From: JAVVTR01 sp036653535
GTDB lineage: Bacteria; Bacteroidota; Bacteroidia; Bacteroidales; P3
Direction: 5' to 3'
Assembly (NCBI GenBank): GCA_036653535.1
Contig: JAVVTR010000006.1
Location: 21,018 to 85,017 of the forward strand
Length of the DNA stretch: 64,000 bases
This document shows positions 33,947 to 43,897 of this stretch, in pieces. Made by a program: the position numbers and the translations under genes. Under the pieces are notes generated by a model, which saw nothing but the letters and a program-made list of their open reading frames with translations, was not told the origin of the DNA and ran no database searches. Each line of letters starts with the position of its first letter. Positions within the stretch are counted from its first letter, which is position 1.

Positions 33947-35191
33947 TTAATTTCGGCTATTGACTTTACGTATTCCTATAAGTTGATCGTATCTTCCTCC
34001 TGGATTTCTGTAAAATACAAATATATAATAGTCGTTTTCTGTATCTTGGAAATTGTTTTCCATGCGTATATAATCGTCCTTTTGCTGTGTTTTGCAAAGG
34101 TAGGTATAATCGTAAAAACCTTGTTTTAAGAGCAGCGATAATACATAAGATTGAATATCTCTATTGTAACTCATTTTGCTTTCTTGGCTTGCTTGCCATT
34201 GATTGAATTGTCCTAATACATAAACATCACAAGCTAAAAGAGCTTCACTTTTTAAAAAAAAGTGTACGTAAGCATAGTCGGCCTCTATATCGGAATGTTC
34301 GGAGCGTTCGGCCTTAATTACGAAATTTCCGTTTATGTCGTCTTGGTTAAGATAAGAATATCCTAATTTACTATGTTCATCATATAAAAAAACATTCCAA
34401 ATATCATTAATTTTCTCTAAACGTTCTACATTTCGTCCGGCATAGGAAAGCGTGCGGGTATCAAAATTTCTAAATTCGTTTAAGCCGTCCCATACATTAA
34501 GGTCGTTGTCTTTATATTCAAAAGTTTGGCCTACATTGAAAAGTAATGGCACTCGGCGCAAAATATTGGTATTTCGGTTTTGTTGCACAAAAACTTTTAG
34601 ATTTTGTTGGGCTTGTATAATGTTTAATTGGGCATTGGTATTATTTACCGTAATATACAGCTCTTGGCGACTTTTTCTATAATCCACTCTTTGGGGAACT
34701 CTTACTTGAGCTTGTATGTTTACCTTACTTTCACATACATAAAAAGGGATCTTTGCTAAGACTTCTTGAGGAGCACCATTTTGAAAAATTTCTATTTGAT
34801 ATAAACCCGATACTTTTAGTTTTTGATAGGGGCTTGGAAATTCCAATTGATAATGAGTGTAATTAATGCGAGTATTAAAAGAAAGATCCACTTGATTTAT
34901 GTCCGTTTTATTTTGCCCTTCCATATATTCTATTTCTTTAAGAGAAGAGGGGGTAAAATCGGCATTACAGTGAATGACTCTATAGCTTAAACTGTAATCG
35001 TTGTCTTGGGTGTCGTCGAAACTAATCGTGATTTTATCGTTGGATCCTAATTCTAATACCGCAAGGCCATAATTGCCATTGGAGGGAAGTACCTGTATGC
35101 TTTGCAAGAATTGAGCAGAAAGAGAAGTGGAGGAAGCACCAAGGCAGATTAGTAGCAGGAAAAGAACAAAAGAAAAATTGTTTTTTTTCAT
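33947..35191 (-). CDS. Type IX secretion system plug protein (DUF5103)
   Basis: The 414-residue protein has a signal peptide (residues 1-26, cleavage after LSAQ) and matches the DUF5103 family, the Plug protein that closes the periplasmic side of the SprA translocon. Family-like features are FTPSSLKEIEYMEGQ and NYTHYQLEFPS in the N-terminal domain and LACDVYVLGQFNQWQ and LLKQGFYDYTYLC in the C-terminal domain. A T9SS cargo gene is present at 25098. It forms a probable operon with its neighbours on both sides. Confidence 0.8.
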   Translation of the reverse strand: MKKNNFSFVLFLLLICLGASSTSLSAQFLQSIQVLPSNGNYGLAVLELGSNDKITISFDDTQDNDYSLSYRVIHCNADFTPSSLKEIEYMEGQNKTDINQVDLSFNTRINYTHYQLEFPSPYQKLKVSGLYQIEIFQNGAPQEVLAKIPFYVCESKVNIQAQVRVPQRVDYRKSRQELYITVNNTNAQLNIIQAQQNLKVFVQQNRNTNILRRVPLLFNVGQTFEYKDNDLNVWDGLNEFRNFDTRTLSYAGRNVERLEKINDIWNVFLYDEHSKLGYSYLNQDDINGNFVIKAERSEHSDIEADYAYVHFFLKSEALLACDVYVLGQFNQWQASQESKMSYNRDIQSYVLSLLLKQGFYDYTYLCKTQQKDDYIRMENNFQDTENDYYIFVFYRNPGGRYDQLIGIRKVNSRN

Positions 35192-35233
35192 AAAAGAAGT
35201 ATTTAGGCGTATAGCACTTGGGTATATGGAAGA

Positions 35234-36469
35234 TCAATAAAAAAATATATAAGCAATGATAATGGCTGCAATTACGCCAATTAAATCGGCTAAAAGGCCG
35301 GCTTGCACCGAATAGCGCACGTTTTTAATTCCAACGGAGCCAAAATAAAGAGCGATAATATAAAAGGTGGTATCGGCCGAACCTTGAAAAAGACAAGATA
35401 GCCTACCTACAAAGCTATCCGCTCCATAGTTAGCCATGGTTTCTATCATCATCGCTTTGGAGCCACTACCGCTTAGAGGTTTCATAAAGGCGGTAGGTAA
35501 TGCTCCTACAAAATCGGTATTTAACCCCATGGTTTGAAAGCACCAAGCTAAACCGTCTATAAGGTAGTCCATGGCTCCAGAAGCCCGGAAAACGCCAATG
35601 CCGACCAACATAGCAATAAGATAAGGTATAATTTTAAGTGTATTATTAAAGCCGTCTTTGGCTCCCTCTATAAAAGCATTATATACATTAATTTTTTTAT
35701 AAAAACCACCCGCTACAAAGCCCGTAATAATGAGTAATAAAAGCCCGTTTCCCACTAAGGTAGAAAATTTTTCTACTTGTTCTTGGGGTACCGATAAACA
35801 ATAGGCCATTAGGGCTCCTACCATAATAGTAATTCCACCTATCCAAGATAGAATGGTTTTGTCCCATAGCTTTATTCGTTGACGAATAGACACATAGATA
35901 ATTCCTCCTAAAGTAGAACAATAGGTAGCCATAAGTAGAGGAATAAATACATCGGTTGGATTGGCGGCACCTAAGATGGATCTTTGTGCTAAGATAGCAA
36001 TGGGAATAATAGTTAGGCCGGAAGTATTGATCACCAAAAACATAATTTGGGCATTGGAGGCTGTATCCTTATGGGGGTTTAGTGCTTGCATGCTTTCCAT
36101 GGCTTTTAGGCCTAAGGGTGTAGCGGCGTTATCTAAACCCAACATATTCGCAGAAAAGTTTAGCAGCAATTGTCCTGTAGCCGGATGATCTGGAGGTATT
36201 TCCGGGAAAAGTTTATGAAAAAAAGGACCAACTATGCGAGATAAAACTCTTATAGCTCCTGCCTTTTCGCCTATATTCATGAGGCCTAACCATAAAGTCA
36301 TAATTCCAGCTAAAGGTAAGGCTATGTCTAATACGGCCAATTTGGTCACAGCGAAAGTGGAATCTATGATGTTTTTAAAAATTACGGGATCTCCTGTACA
36401 AATAAACTGAATAATTGCTACCACAAAGGCAATAAGAAAAAAAGCTATCCAAATGTAATTTAATAACAT
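35234..36469 (-). CDS. SpmA/SpmB-like nucleoside-recognition (Gate) domain membrane protein
   Basis: This 411-residue multi-pass protein fuses two Gate-domain halves as found in Bacteroidota 'spore maturation protein' fusions. The first half (SpmA-like) has LPLAGIMTLWLGLMNIGEKAG and NMLGLDNAATPLGLKAME. The second half (SpmB-like) has ALPTAFMKPLSGSGSKAMMIETM and FQGSADTTFYIIALYFGSVG. The species clearly need not sporulate; the transported substrate is unknown. It lies 42 bp upstream of the T9SS plug gene. Confidence 0.85.
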   Translation of the reverse strand: MLLNYIWIAFFLIAFVVAIIQFICTGDPVIFKNIIDSTFAVTKLAVLDIALPLAGIMTLWLGLMNIGEKAGAIRVLSRIVGPFFHKLFPEIPPDHPATGQLLLNFSANMLGLDNAATPLGLKAMESMQALNPHKDTASNAQIMFLVINTSGLTIIPIAILAQRSILGAANPTDVFIPLLMATYCSTLGGIIYVSIRQRIKLWDKTILSWIGGITIMVGALMAYCLSVPQEQVEKFSTLVGNGLLLLIITGFVAGGFYKKINVYNAFIEGAKDGFNNTLKIIPYLIAMLVGIGVFRASGAMDYLIDGLAWCFQTMGLNTDFVGALPTAFMKPLSGSGSKAMMIETMANYGADSFVGRLSCLFQGSADTTFYIIALYFGSVGIKNVRYSVQAGLLADLIGVIAAIIIAYIFFY

Positions 36470-36541
36470 ATTAATTATAAGAAGTTAAGGGTAATGGGTA
36501 TGGGGTAGCAATAAAAGTTCCAAAATTGGCACTTGAGAGCA

Positions 36542-36549
36542 CAAATATA
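36542..36549 (-). promoter_or_regulatory. Candidate -7 element for the SpmAB-plug-RapZ operon
   Basis: The reverse complement reads TATATTTG. The -33 position is AT-rich and lacks TTTG. The leader would be about 70 bases. Confidence 0.45.
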
Positions 36550-36979
36550 AGGGAAATAAATTTCATTTAAAAAAGAAAGAGAAAACTCTTAGGTTTGGAA
36601 ATAAGTTTAAATAGTATGTTAGAGCAATTTTTTACGAGGTTCAAAATATAAATATCCAGTAAATAGGAGCTTAGAAAACCGTTGTAATAGTTGAGCTTTA
36701 TAAACAAGATACAAAATCATTGCAATACCAAATTCTGAATTTACAAGGGGATTCCAAGATTCCAACAGGAAAAAATAAGGAATAATTGCACCGTAGTCGA
36801 ATAATATATATGTTTATAAAAAAAGGATGAAAAAAGTTTTTTCTATAAATTTTCGTTACCATGGTTTCAAAAGGGATTTTATGTTACGGTAACTAGGATT
36901 AAATATTTTGAAATACAGTAGGGATAATTCTTATTAGGACTATTGCTATTACAAAAAAGATCCCGCTTGGGAAAAACGT
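36550..36979. other. Intergenic region between divergent operons
   Basis: This AT-rich stretch between the SpmAB-like gene and nqrA has no convincing ORF. A loose inverted repeat GTTACC...GGTAAC occurs around 36854-36893, and a T-rich tract precedes it. No tRNA-like structure was seen. Confidence 0.4.
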
Positions 36980-37010
36980 TTTGGAAAGCATTAAAATTTA
37001 TGTACTTTTG
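36980..37010 (+). promoter_or_regulatory. Bacteroidetes promoter for the nqr operon
   Basis: TTTG at 36980-36983, 19 bases, then TACTTTTG at 37003-37010. The predicted transcript begins about 17 bases before the nqrA ATG. Confidence 0.8.
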
Positions 37011-37030
37011 CGCCTGAAAAATAGGTTTAT

Positions 37031-38389
37031 ATGGAAAACGTAATAAGGCTTAAAAAGGGCTTAAACATTCGTATGGAGGGAAATGCAGATGGTTCTTTGC
37101 ATGCTCCCACTATCTTTTATGAAGACTATGCGGTGATGCCTAATGATTATTATGGCTTGCGTCCCAAGTTAATGGTAGGGAAAGGCGATCGGGTTTTGGC
37201 AGGATCTCCCTTGTTTTACGATAAAGGAGAGGAGCGTATAAAAATATGTTCTCCCGTTAGTGGGCTTGTATCGGAAATTGTTTATGGTCCTAAGCGTTGT
37301 ATAGAAAGAATACAAATTAAGGCGGAGGAAGAAATTAGCTACATAGATTTTCCAACATGCGAATTTTCGGATTTAACTCGAGAAAAAGTAAAGGAAAATT
37401 TATTGAATGCGGGTTTATGGTCTTTGATTCGTCAACGTCCATACGAAGTGATTCCTAATCCGGACCTTACTCCTCGTGATATATTTATCTCTTGCTTCGA
37501 TACGGCTCCTTTGGCTCCGGATTTAGATATGATAGTATATGGTAGGGAAGATGCCTTTCAGGCGGGAGTAAATGCTTTAAGTTTGCTTACCGATGGAAAG
37601 GTTCATATAGGAGTACATTTGCAAAAAACGGCATCCAAGGCCTATTTGCAGTGTAAAAATGCAGAAGTGCATTTATTTGATGGGCCTCATCCTTGTGGAA
37701 ATGTGGGAATACAAATTCATCATATAGCTCCTATTAATAAGGGAGAAATGCTTTGGTTTGTACATCCTCAAGATGTAATTATTATAGGACGTCTTTTTAT
37801 GCAGGGGAAATACGATGCTACCAAAATCGTAGCCTTAGCCGGATCGGAAGTAGTAAATAGCGGATATTACAAATTAATATCCGGGGTAAATGTTGGCTAT
37901 TTGTTGGAAAATAATCTACAGCAGAAAGAGCATTTGCGTGTCGTTAGTGGAAATGTACTTACAGGAAGAGATATAGGTGCAAAGGGATATTTAGGGGTTT
38001 ATGATTCTCTGATTTCGGTTATTCCACAAGGGGATCGTTATAGATTTTTAGGTTGGATCACCTTAGGAATGAATACATTTAGCTTTTCAAAAACGTTTTT
38101 TTCTTGGATTTTCAAAGATCGTTTTTATAAAATGGATACCAATTTAAATGGAGGAAAGCGAGCCTTTGTATTTACTGGCGAATTTGAAAAGGTTTTGCCA
38201 ATGGATATATATCCTTTGCAATTGATAAAAGCTTGTATTACTTCCGATTTAGAGGCTATGGAAAATTTGGGTATTTATGAAGTGGCACCAGAGGATTTTG
38301 CCTTATGTGAATATATAGATCCCTCTAAAACCGAAATTCAGCAGATTATACGTCAAGGGCTGGATTTGATTCGGGAAGAAATGAACTGA
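37031..38389 (+). CDS. nqrA: Na+-translocating NADH:quinone reductase subunit A
   Basis: NqrA is the cytoplasmic-side subunit of the six-subunit sodium pump. The 452-residue protein begins MENVIRLKKGLNIRMEG, has the KGDRVLAGSPLFYDK barrel-sandwich region, and shows the family HLFDGPHPCGNVGIQIHHI and GNVLTGRD motifs. It carries no iron-sulfur motif, separating it from RnfC. It is first in a complete nqrABCDEF operon, 27 bp before nqrB. Confidence 0.95.
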   Translation: MENVIRLKKGLNIRMEGNADGSLHAPTIFYEDYAVMPNDYYGLRPKLMVGKGDRVLAGSPLFYDKGEERIKICSPVSGLVSEIVYGPKRCIERIQIKAEEEISYIDFPTCEFSDLTREKVKENLLNAGLWSLIRQRPYEVIPNPDLTPRDIFISCFDTAPLAPDLDMIVYGREDAFQAGVNALSLLTDGKVHIGVHLQKTASKAYLQCKNAEVHLFDGPHPCGNVGIQIHHIAPINKGEMLWFVHPQDVIIIGRLFMQGKYDATKIVALAGSEVVNSGYYKLISGVNVGYLLENNLQQKEHLRVVSGNVLTGRDIGAKGYLGVYDSLISVIPQGDRYRFLGWITLGMNTFSFSKTFFSWIFKDRFYKMDTNLNGGKRAFVFTGEFEKVLPMDIYPLQLIKACITSDLEAMENLGIYEVAPEDFALCEYIDPSKTEIQQIIRQGLDLIREEMN

Positions 38390-38416
38390 GATTTGCTAAA
38401 ATGATAAGAGATAGAT

Positions 38417-39550
38417 ATGCTTAGAAGTTTTTTAGATAAAATAAAGCCGCAATTTGAAAATGGAGGACGTTTTTCGTTCCTTCGTTCTACATTCGATGCT
38501 TTTGAAAGTTTTTTATATGTGCCGAATAAAGTAACCACCACTGGTGCGCATATTCGAGATGCTTTTGATATGAAGCGGGCCATGATTATGGTAGTAATTG
38601 CACTAATGCCTTGTTTCCTATTTGGAACCTATAATGTTGGAGCCATGCACTATGTGGCTTTAAATGAAACGGCAGGGTTTTGGGATTGTTTTTGGTTTGG
38701 TTGTACAAAAGTATTACCTATGTTGGTGGTTAGCTATGTGGTAGGCCTTGGCATAGAGTTTATTTTTGCACAATACAGAGGACATGAGGTAAATGAGGGC
38801 TTTTTGGTGTCTGGCTTTCTAATTCCTTTAATTTGTCCACCCGATGTGCCTCTTTGGATGTTAGCTTTGGCTACTGCCTTTGCCGTTATTATTGGAAAAG
38901 AAGTATTTGGTGGTACTGGAATGAATATTTGGAACCCGGCTCTTTTGGCTCGGGCCTTTTTGTTTTTTGCTTATCCTTCTCAAATGTCAGGGGATGCGGT
39001 TTGGGTGGCGGATGCTAATTCCGGTCCTACTGCTTTGGCGAATTTGGCTCAAGGACATGTAGATTTATTACCTTCTTTGCAAAATCTATTTTGGGGTACT
39101 ATTCCTGGGTCGGTGGGGGAGACTTCCAAATTTTGTATTCTTTTAGGAGCAGTGGTTTTGTTGTGGACAGGCATTGCTAATTTTAGGATAATGTTTTCCA
39201 CCGTCTTAGGAGGAGCTCTAATGGCTTTATTGGTAAATGCTTTGGGTATTTCTTCTGCCACACCCTTAGAACAAATACTTATGGGTGGTTTTCTCTTTGG
39301 AGCCGTTTTCATGGCTACCGATCCAGTAACTTCGGCACAGACCAATGTAGGAAAAATTATTTTTGGTTTTTTAATAGGGGTTATGGCTATTTTAATTCGA
39401 GTATTTAATCCGGCTTATCCAGAAGGAATGATGTTAGCAATTCTCTTTATGAATACTTTTGCTCCTTTAATAGATTATTTAGTGGTGAACCGAAACATAA
39501 AGCGCCGGAAACAAAGGTTAATATTATCGGTTAAAACAACGGAAAAATAA
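38417..39550 (+). CDS. nqrB: Na+-translocating NADH:quinone reductase subunit B
   Basis: The membrane subunit has about ten hydrophobic segments. The covalent FMN attachment threonine lies in SGPTALANL near residue 203, where the consensus is SGxT. Other conserved parts are VNEGFLVSGFLIPLICPPD, GGTGMNIWNPALLARAFLFF and FMATDPVTSAQTN. It is 377 residues long. It also carries riboflavin in studied enzymes. Confidence 0.95.
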   Translation: MLRSFLDKIKPQFENGGRFSFLRSTFDAFESFLYVPNKVTTTGAHIRDAFDMKRAMIMVVIALMPCFLFGTYNVGAMHYVALNETAGFWDCFWFGCTKVLPMLVVSYVVGLGIEFIFAQYRGHEVNEGFLVSGFLIPLICPPDVPLWMLALATAFAVIIGKEVFGGTGMNIWNPALLARAFLFFAYPSQMSGDAVWVADANSGPTALANLAQGHVDLLPSLQNLFWGTIPGSVGETSKFCILLGAVVLLWTGIANFRIMFSTVLGGALMALLVNALGISSATPLEQILMGGFLFGAVFMATDPVTSAQTNVGKIIFGFLIGVMAILIRVFNPAYPEGMMLAILFMNTFAPLIDYLVVNRNIKRRKQRLILSVKTTEK

Positions 39551-39620
39551 TAGATATCGGGAGAAACGCTTGGCGTAATCCGATAAAATTACGTAGGTAG
39601 AAATTACATAAATAAAGATC

Positions 39621-40469
39621 ATGTTTTCAAATAAATATATTTTCATTTACACTTCTGTTTTGGTAGTAGTAGTGGCCGCTGTATTAGCTTTGGCTGCAAC
39701 CTTGCTGCAACCCATGCAAACTCGCAATGTAGAAGTGGAAAAGATGCAGAATATTCTTAACTCGGCCGGTATCCCCAATACGGTAGAAAATGCTATAGAT
39801 TTGTATAATAAGCATATCAAGGCAGAGTTAATGGTAAACCAACAGGGAAATATTCTTTCCGAATATAGCTTTCAAAAGGGACAATGGACAGAAAAGGAAG
39901 GAAAACCCAATGCAAAGAGAGCTTTTTATGCCGATTTGAAATTAGAATTGGCGAAATCTAATAAATCGGAGGCGCAATTTCCTGTTTTTATTTGCGAAAA
40001 AGGAGATAGCAAGGCCAACAGCCATAATAAAATTTACATAGTTCCTTTACAGGGTAAAGGTTTATGGGGGCCTATTTGGGGATACATGGCATTGGAAAGC
40101 GACTTAAATACGGTGGTGGGAGTAACATTCGATCATAAAGGAGAAACTCCTGGTTTAGGAGCAGAAATATCTACTCCTATTTTTGAGGAACCATTCGTAG
40201 GCAAACAAATTTTTGACCAGCAGGGTGCTTTTACCTCTATTACCGTACAAAAAGGGGGCGTAAAAAATTACAAAGGAGATCCGACGCATGCGGTAGATGC
40301 CATTTCAGGAGGAACCATCACCAGTAATGGTGTAACGCTTATGTTATCGGGATGCCTTCAATATTATGTTCCGTATTTCGAACAGATTAGAAAAGCGAAC
40401 ATCGAGAAGCTTCCTCTTTCGACCGATACCACAACCATGGCAATAGATACGGTTGCAAAACCTTTATAA
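39621..40469 (+). CDS. nqrC: Na+-translocating NADH:quinone reductase subunit C
   Basis: NqrC has one N-terminal membrane anchor (about residues 7-29) and a periplasmic FMN domain. The flavinylation threonine is in DAISGGTITSNGV near residue 232. Upstream blocks LWGPIWGYMALESDLNTVVG and HKGETPGLGAEIS are family landmarks. The 282-residue protein is slightly longer than usual at the C-terminus. FMN attachment needs the ApbE transferase, which is not in this window. Confidence 0.95.
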   Translation: MFSNKYIFIYTSVLVVVVAAVLALAATLLQPMQTRNVEVEKMQNILNSAGIPNTVENAIDLYNKHIKAELMVNQQGNILSEYSFQKGQWTEKEGKPNAKRAFYADLKLELAKSNKSEAQFPVFICEKGDSKANSHNKIYIVPLQGKGLWGPIWGYMALESDLNTVVGVTFDHKGETPGLGAEISTPIFEEPFVGKQIFDQQGAFTSITVQKGGVKNYKGDPTHAVDAISGGTITSNGVTLMLSGCLQYYVPYFEQIRKANIEKLPLSTDTTTMAIDTVAKPL

Positions 40470-40523
40470 GTTCATTTGCCTTATAAAAAATCCAATTAAA
40501 AAAGATAGAAAAAAACGATAAAG

Positions 40524-41177
40524 ATGATAGAAGAGCAACAAACCAAAGAACCTTGGTTTTCGGCTAAAACCTTAAGGCTGCTCACCGGGCCCTTGGCTTC
40601 CGACAATCCTATTACGGTACAGGTATTAGGAATATGTTCGGCTTTGGCAGTAACAGTAAAGCTGCAACCTGCTATTGTTATGGCCCTTTCGGTAACCGTA
40701 GTTACTGCCTTTTCCAATTTAATTATATCTATGATGCGAAATTCCATTCCGCCTCGTATTCGTATTATTGTACAATTAACAGTAGTAGCGGCTTTGGTTA
40801 TTTTAGTAGATCAAATATTAAAAGCCTATGTATATGATGTAAGTAAACAACTCTCGGTATTTGTGGGTTTAATCATTACCAATTGCATTGTTATGGGGCG
40901 TTTAGAGGCTTTCGCTATGGCAAATAAGCCATGGCCTTCTTTTGTAGATGGTATAGGGAATGGGATAGGTTATGGACTTATTTTAGTAGGAGTTGCTTTT
41001 GTTCGTGAATTATTAGGTTCTGGAACTTTATTTGGTTTTACTATTATTCCTGCTTCTTTTTATAGTGCTGGCTACGCAAACAATGGCTTATTTATATTAC
41101 CTCCTATGGCTCTTATTTTAGTAGGGGTTATTATATGGATTCAAAGATCGCTGAATCATAAATTGATAGAAAAGTAA
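40524..41177 (+). CDS. nqrD: Na+-translocating NADH:quinone reductase subunit D
   Basis: Six hydrophobic segments in 217 residues and the motif GLIITNCIVMGRLEAFAMAN identify NqrD, which with NqrE holds the intramembrane iron centre. The cysteine in LGICSALAVTVKLQ and that in TNCIVMGR are the expected ligand positions. The N-terminus includes EPWFSAKTLRLLTGPLASDN. It is 4 bp from nqrE. Confidence 0.95.
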   Translation: MIEEQQTKEPWFSAKTLRLLTGPLASDNPITVQVLGICSALAVTVKLQPAIVMALSVTVVTAFSNLIISMMRNSIPPRIRIIVQLTVVAALVILVDQILKAYVYDVSKQLSVFVGLIITNCIVMGRLEAFAMANKPWPSFVDGIGNGIGYGLILVGVAFVRELLGSGTLFGFTIIPASFYSAGYANNGLFILPPMALILVGVIIWIQRSLNHKLIEK

Positions 41178-41181
41178 GAAT

Positions 41182-41799
41182 ATGGAGAATTTATTGAATA
41201 TATTCGTTAAATCGATATTTATCGATAATATGATTTTTGCCTATTTCTTAGGCATGTGCTCCTATTTGGCAATCTCTAAAAACGTAAAGACTTCCTTCGG
41301 TTTGGGTATTTCTGTTATTTTTGTGATGCTTATTACCGTTCCTTTAAATTATTTATTAGATAATTATTTACTTAAAGAAGGGGCTTTGTCGTGGATTAGT
41401 CCTTCTTTAGCAGCGGTCGATCTAAGTTTTCTAAGTTTAATTATGTTTATAGCCACTATTGCTTCTATTGTACAGTTATTAGAAATGCTAATAGAAAAAA
41501 TTTCTCCCTCTTTATATTCTTCTCTTGGTATATTTTTGCCTTTAATTGCTGTAAACTGTGCCATCTTAGGGGCTTCTTTATTTATGCAAGAAAGAGAATA
41601 TTTGTCTTTGGCAGAGGCTTCTGTTTTTGCCTTAGGTTCTGGAATTGGCTGGTGTTTGGCTATTGTTGGTATAGCCGCTATTCGGGAAAAATTGAGATAT
41701 TCTCAAATACCGGCTCCTTTGAAAGGTTTGGGAATTGCTTTTATTGTTACCGGTTTAATGGGAATTTCGTTTATGTGCTTTTTAGGAATTAAATTATAG
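41182..41799 (+). CDS. nqrE: Na+-translocating NADH:quinone reductase subunit E
   Basis: NqrE has 205 residues and six hydrophobic segments. FLGMCSYLAISKNVKTSFGL and AVNCAILGASLFMQE hold the conserved cysteines that pair with those of NqrD to bind iron. The order and spacing within the operon (4 bp from nqrD, 8 bp to nqrF) confirm the assignment against the Rnf paralogue. Confidence 0.95.
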   Translation: MENLLNIFVKSIFIDNMIFAYFLGMCSYLAISKNVKTSFGLGISVIFVMLITVPLNYLLDNYLLKEGALSWISPSLAAVDLSFLSLIMFIATIASIVQLLEMLIEKISPSLYSSLGIFLPLIAVNCAILGASLFMQEREYLSLAEASVFALGSGIGWCLAIVGIAAIREKLRYSQIPAPLKGLGIAFIVTGLMGISFMCFLGIKL

Positions 41800-41807
41800 T
41801 AGAAGAT

Positions 41808-43055
41808 ATGTCTTTAACATGGATTGTGGTTATAGCAAGTGTGGTAGTATTCTTAACCGTTATACTGCTTTTAGTGGCTGTATTGTTATATGCGAGAAAG
41901 AAATTGGTTCCACAGGGAAAAGTACAGCTGGAGATTAATGGAGAAAAAACATTGGAAGTAGAAGCCGGAAATACCTTGCTTTCCACCCTGGCTTCTCAGA
42001 AAATATACCTTCCTTCTGCTTGTGGCGGCAAGGGAAGTTGCGGCTTGTGTCGGTGTAAGGTTACAGAAGGAGGCGGTTCTATATTGCCATCCGAACAAGG
42101 TTTCTTCTCTCGCAAGGAACAAGCGGATAATTGGCGTCTGAGTTGTCAAGTGAAATTGAGAAACGATATTAAAATTGATATTCCTCCTTCGATTTTTGGA
42201 ATTAAGAAATGGGAATGTGAAGTGGTTTCGAATCGCAATGTAGCCACTTTTATTAAAGAATTTGTAGTAAAATTACCGGAAGGTGAAAATCTTAATTTTC
42301 GTTCCGGAGGATATATACAAATAGATGTACCTGCTTGTGTGGTAGACTATAAAAACATAGAGGTGGAACCTGCTTTTCGTTCCGATTGGGATAAAATGAA
42401 GATGTGGGATCTGAAAATGAAAAATCCGGAACCAGTTTTCCGGGCTTATTCTATGGCCAACCATCCTGCGGAGGGAAATAGAATTATGTTGAATGTACGT
42501 ATAGCAACCCCTCCCTTTGATCGTAAAAAAGGTGGTTTTATGAAAGTAAATCCGGGAGTTTGTTCTTCCTATATTTTTTCGTTGAAACCTGGTGATAAAA
42601 TCACCATTTCCGGCCCTTATGGAGAATTTTTCGTACAAGACACCCAAAGAGAAATGATGTTTATTGGCGGTGGTGCGGGAATGGCTCCCATGCGTTCTCA
42701 TATATTTGATCAATTTGAAAGCAAGCATACCCAAAGGAAAGCCTCTTTTTGGTATGGAGGTCGTTCTAAGAAAGAATTATTCTATATGGACGATTTTGAA
42801 AAAATACAAAAAGAAAATCCAAATTTTAGTTTTCATGTAGCCCTGTCGGAACCTTTGCCGGAAGATAACTGGACGGGATACACAGGTTTTATACATCAGG
42901 TTATTTTAGATAATTATTTAAAGAATCATCCCGAACCGGAAGAAATAGAATATTATCTTTGTGGACCTCTACCAATGACCAATGCTATAGTAAAGATGTT
43001 GGAGAACTTAGGGGTACCCGATAATATGATACGTTTCGATAATTTTGGTAATTAA
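41808..43055 (+). CDS. nqrF: Na+-translocating NADH:quinone reductase subunit F
   Basis: NqrF is the NADH entry subunit. It has one N-terminal membrane anchor (residues 5-27), a [2Fe-2S] domain with CGGKGSCGLCRC near residues 71-82 plus the later Cys in RLSCQVK, an FAD domain with RAYSMANHP, and an NADH domain with MFIGGGAGMAPMRSHIFD and CGPLPMTNAIV. The length of 415 residues fits. It closes the nqr operon; the mannosyltransferase gene follows after 17 bp. Confidence 0.96.
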   Translation: MSLTWIVVIASVVVFLTVILLLVAVLLYARKKLVPQGKVQLEINGEKTLEVEAGNTLLSTLASQKIYLPSACGGKGSCGLCRCKVTEGGGSILPSEQGFFSRKEQADNWRLSCQVKLRNDIKIDIPPSIFGIKKWECEVVSNRNVATFIKEFVVKLPEGENLNFRSGGYIQIDVPACVVDYKNIEVEPAFRSDWDKMKMWDLKMKNPEPVFRAYSMANHPAEGNRIMLNVRIATPPFDRKKGGFMKVNPGVCSSYIFSLKPGDKITISGPYGEFFVQDTQREMMFIGGGAGMAPMRSHIFDQFESKHTQRKASFWYGGRSKKELFYMDDFEKIQKENPNFSFHVALSEPLPEDNWTGYTGFIHQVILDNYLKNHPEPEEIEYYLCGPLPMTNAIVKMLENLGVPDNMIRFDNFGN

Positions 43056-43072
43056 ACGGAAAGAGCAAAGAG

Positions 43073-43825
43073 ATGAGTGATACATTGGTTATAATTCCCA
43101 CCTACAACGAGAAAGAAAATATAGAAAAAATTATTCGCAAGGTATTTTCTTTGTCTAAGCCTTTCGATATATTAGTTGTTGAAGACCATTCTCCAGATGG
43201 TACAGCTTCTATAGTGCGTAAATTGATGCAAGAATATCCAGAACGTCTCTTTATGGAGGAACGTGAGGGAAAGTTAGGTTTGGGAACCGCCTATATACAT
43301 GGTTTTAAATGGGCCTTACAAAGAAAGTACCTTTTTGTTATTGAAATGGATGCAGATTTTTCGCATAATCCAAACGATTTGGAACGCTTGTATAATGCTT
43401 GTACAAAAGAAGGAGCCGACTTATCTATAGGTTCTCGTTATGTAAATGGGGTAGTTAATGTTGTAAATTGGCCTATAGGACGAGTTTTAATGTCGTATTA
43501 TGCTTCGGCTTACGTTCGTTTTGTAACAGGAATGAAAATCGGAGATACTACAGCCGGTTTTGTTTGCTATAGAGCCTCCTTATTAAGGGCCTTAGATTTG
43601 GATGCCGTTAAGTTTGTAGGTTATGCGTTTCAGATAGAAATGAAATGTACCGCCTTTCGTTTGGGTTATAATATAAAAGAAGTTTCTATTGTATTTACAG
43701 ATAGAAAAGAAGGTACTTCTAAAATGAGCAAGAAAATTTTTAAGGAAGCTTTTTTTGGAGTTATTTCTTTGCGCTTTCGAAAGTTTAAAGGAGTGCCTAA
43801 AGGTGGGGAAACTTTCGTAAAATAA
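43073..43825 (+). CDS. Polyprenol-phosphate mannosyltransferase (GT2, DPM1-like)
   Basis: A soluble 250-residue family 2 glycosyltransferase. VIIPTYNEKENIEKII is the N-terminal nucleotide site, VVEDHSPDGT and the DxD motif MDADFSHNPNDL bind the sugar nucleotide and metal, and GSRYVNG and the later FTDRKEGTSKMSKKI are hallmarks of dolichyl/polyprenyl-phosphate mannose synthases. There is no C-terminal membrane extension. The product would serve as a mannose donor outside the inner membrane. Its link to nqr is positional only. Confidence 0.85.
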   Translation: MSDTLVIIPTYNEKENIEKIIRKVFSLSKPFDILVVEDHSPDGTASIVRKLMQEYPERLFMEEREGKLGLGTAYIHGFKWALQRKYLFVIEMDADFSHNPNDLERLYNACTKEGADLSIGSRYVNGVVNVVNWPIGRVLMSYYASAYVRFVTGMKIGDTTAGFVCYRASLLRALDLDAVKFVGYAFQIEMKCTAFRLGYNIKEVSIVFTDRKEGTSKMSKKIFKEAFFGVISLRFRKFKGVPKGGETFVK

Positions 43826-43897
43826 AGGGGAAATGATTTTGTATTAGATGGCTTGACAGCTTGTCCTTGCTTTATTTTGTTTATTTTATCTATTTTT

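Noticed and set aside
37031..43055. Reading the operon as Rnf rather than Nqr
   Set aside because: Subunit A lacks the RnfC ferredoxin motifs and subunit F has the NqrF [2Fe-2S]/FAD/NADH layout, with no RnfB gene.
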